NCBI RefSeq assembly: GCF_905175385.1
Contig: NZ_HG992750.1
Coordinates: forward strand, 1,631,418 to 1,695,417
Direction: 5' to 3'
Source of the DNA: Vibrio sp. B1FLJ16
Lineage (GTDB): Bacteria; Pseudomonadota; Gammaproteobacteria; Enterobacterales; Vibrionaceae
DNA: 64,000 nt
Below the pieces are notes generated by a model, which was not told where the DNA came from, searched no databases, and saw only the letters and a program-made list of their open reading frames with translations. The stretch's first letter is position 1. Each line of letters begins with the position of its first letter. The position numbers and the translations under genes are program-made. Of the stretch, positions 62,838 to 64,000 are shown one piece after another.

Positions 62838-62902
62838 TCGAAACCGCTTCGAGGATCATCAATGGCTGGGAGTGTATTTTGAGGCCGACAAGAATACTTG
62901 TC
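62838..62902 (-). promoter_or_regulatory. putA upstream control elements
   Basis: Two elements. Hairpin CCTCGAA/TTCGAGG (62836-62854) in the 5' leader, and palindrome GACAAG-AATA-CTTGTC (62887-62902), a candidate operator for the AraC-family regulator. Assignment is positional. Confidence 0.5.
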
Positions 62903-63141
62903 AAAAACTACGGTATTTTTGCTAAAAACTCGCTTTTATAACAAAACATCCACACAATCACACTCAAATAGGCAATATTTTGTGTTGTAAGTTTTAAATA
63001 TTCCAGTTTAATCACAACAAAACATCATTGATATCAATAATTTTGTAGACATATTTACGTTTTTAATACGATACGAAAGAACATATTGTACGACTGGGAC
63101 GGTTTAAAGCAGAAACGGCAGGGATGCCCTTAACAGAAACA
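62903..63141. other. intergenic, A/T-rich, no gene seen
   Basis: About 240 bp between putA control elements and the putR terminator. A/T-rich; no clear additional site found. Confidence 0.45.
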
Positions 63142-63166
63142 AAAAGACCATGCTTTAGCATGGCCT
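63142..63166 (-). terminator. terminator after putR
   Basis: Stem GACCATGCT/AGCATGGCC (one G-U pair) with a T5 run on the minus strand. Confidence 0.8.
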
Positions 63167-63186
63167 TAAATAAGAAGCTCCCAACT

Positions 63187-63999
63187 CTATCCAACTTGTT
63201 TTTTATATTGGGAAGGAGATAAGCCCTGGAGACGAGTAAAGGTGTGAGTAAAAGTGCTTTGATTAGAGAAGCCAGTAAACTCTGCAATCTGTCCAAGGGA
63301 TAGCTGTCCTTGTTTAATAAGCTCTCGCGCCATATCGATACGTTTACCTAACACGTACTGATGAGGTGTAATCCCCATTTGATCTTTGAACAAACAGTGA
63401 AACTGGCTTTCACCCAGAAACACACGGCCAGCGAGTTGAGCCACACTGATCTTATGGCTCAGGTGCTGCTCGATATAACGATCTATCGCTTCCAGATCAA
63501 AACGTGATTCTTTGCGGGTGGTTTCAAAGGCAGAAATATGTCGCTGCATCAAAGCAATGACCGTATCATTACACGCACGGCTTAGCAGAAGATCATCAGG
63601 ATGGCTGCGCATCTCCTGAACGAGCATCTGAATCAGCTTCTGGATCTGACTATCTAGTTTGAAATAAAGATGTGAACGTTCTAGGTTATTGATTTTATCC
63701 AACATCGCAGGATCGTCATTGGTCGGCTTTGGCATGTTGAGTACCAAAATATCCGACTGATTTATCACGCCTCCGAAAGCATGATCAGAGCAAGCAGTAA
63801 CCACACATCCCTGCCCCGGACCAACTAAATTTCCCTGACCACGCACTTCAAATTCAGCTTGCCCTTTCAGCCCAATAACAATCTGAGTGTAAGAGTGATC
63901 GTGACATTCCATATAAGACGGAAGTGTGATCAACTCGGCAGGACGAGGCTGCACACATTCTTTATCTAACGGGGCTTTCGGGTTATCTGAATCACTCAT
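63187..63999 (-). CDS. AraC-family regulator of proline use (PutR-like)
   Basis: Encodes 270 residues: a cupin-type sensing domain (TQIVIGLKGQAEFEVRGQG) and the C-terminal AraC double HTH (ISVAQLAGRVFLGESQFHCL, then LGQIAEFTGFSNQSTFTHTF). It lies upstream of putA in the same direction, with a terminator between. It probably replaces the missing DNA-binding domain of PutA. The gene starts at the window edge, so an upstream extension cannot be ruled out. Confidence 0.85.
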   Translation of the reverse strand: MSDSDNPKAPLDKECVQPRPAELITLPSYMECHDHSYTQIVIGLKGQAEFEVRGQGNLVGPGQGCVVTACSDHAFGGVINQSDILVLNMPKPTNDDPAMLDKINNLERSHLYFKLDSQIQKLIQMLVQEMRSHPDDLLLSRACNDTVIALMQRHISAFETTRKESRFDLEAIDRYIEQHLSHKISVAQLAGRVFLGESQFHCLFKDQMGITPHQYVLGKRIDMARELIKQGQLSLGQIAEFTGFSNQSTFTHTFTRLQGLSPSQYKKQVG

Positions 64000-64000
64000 T

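Overview
The window reads as a Vibrio chromosome segment, most likely from the Harveyi/parahaemolyticus group. The evidence is a gene-cassette array with Vibrio-type attC sites, an NqrM-like Na+-NQR maturation paralogue, Vibrio-style interspersed inverted repeats, and genes for arabinose, taurine and proline use typical of marine vibrios. This assignment comes from gene content and recognised protein sequences, not from any search.

Layout. 1-8 kb: a U32-family protein, a small unknown protein, a MITE-like repeat, an RND pump with its adaptor, and an EF-hand protein. 8.35-9.9 kb: a compact metal/redox cluster (NifX-like protein, NqrM paralogue, DUF134 regulator, hotdog thioesterase) preceded by a 32-bp perfect palindrome and a 14-bp hairpin that covers the ribosome binding site. 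10.0-17.0 kb: a cassette array with nine attC sites, all genes except the transposase on the minus strand, and no integrase gene in the window. One attC is split by an IS1111-type element, and one ORF-less cassette is tandemly duplicated. 17.3-32 kb: an arabinose regulon made of ytfQRT-yjfF (furanose-type importer), araFGH, araBDA and araC. AraC half-site pairs spaced 21 bp, with CRP-like sites, lie upstream of ytfQ, araF and araB. araD carries a one-base frameshift at a T7 run. 32.2-38 kb: two unknown minus-strand genes, then an AttEFGH-like ABC/FtsX/lipocalin-lipoprotein operon. 38.2-46.3 kb: taurine uptake (TauABC), taurine-pyruvate aminotransferase, the MocR regulator TauR, a TSUP exporter and a sulfoacetaldehyde reductase. 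Together these suggest that taurine is used as a nitrogen source and isethionate is excreted. 46.7-49.4 kb: OxyR-controlled ahpCF. 49.6-56.8 kb: a Ser-type sulfatase, a DEAD-box-like helicase with a DEGD motif II, a CtlX-type hydrolase, two small zinc-ribbon proteins, a DUF445 protein and an Lrp-family regulator. 57.3-64 kb: a proline operon (putA, a separate PutA C-terminal-domain protein, putP) with an AraC-family regulator upstream.

How the genes work together. The arabinose block is one AraC/CRP regulon with two importers feeding AraBAD. The taurine block is a complete uptake, deamination, reduction and export route. The proline block contains a PutA whose C-terminal lid domain is a separate gene. 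The cassette block is accessory DNA and contains the clearest mobile-element signals.
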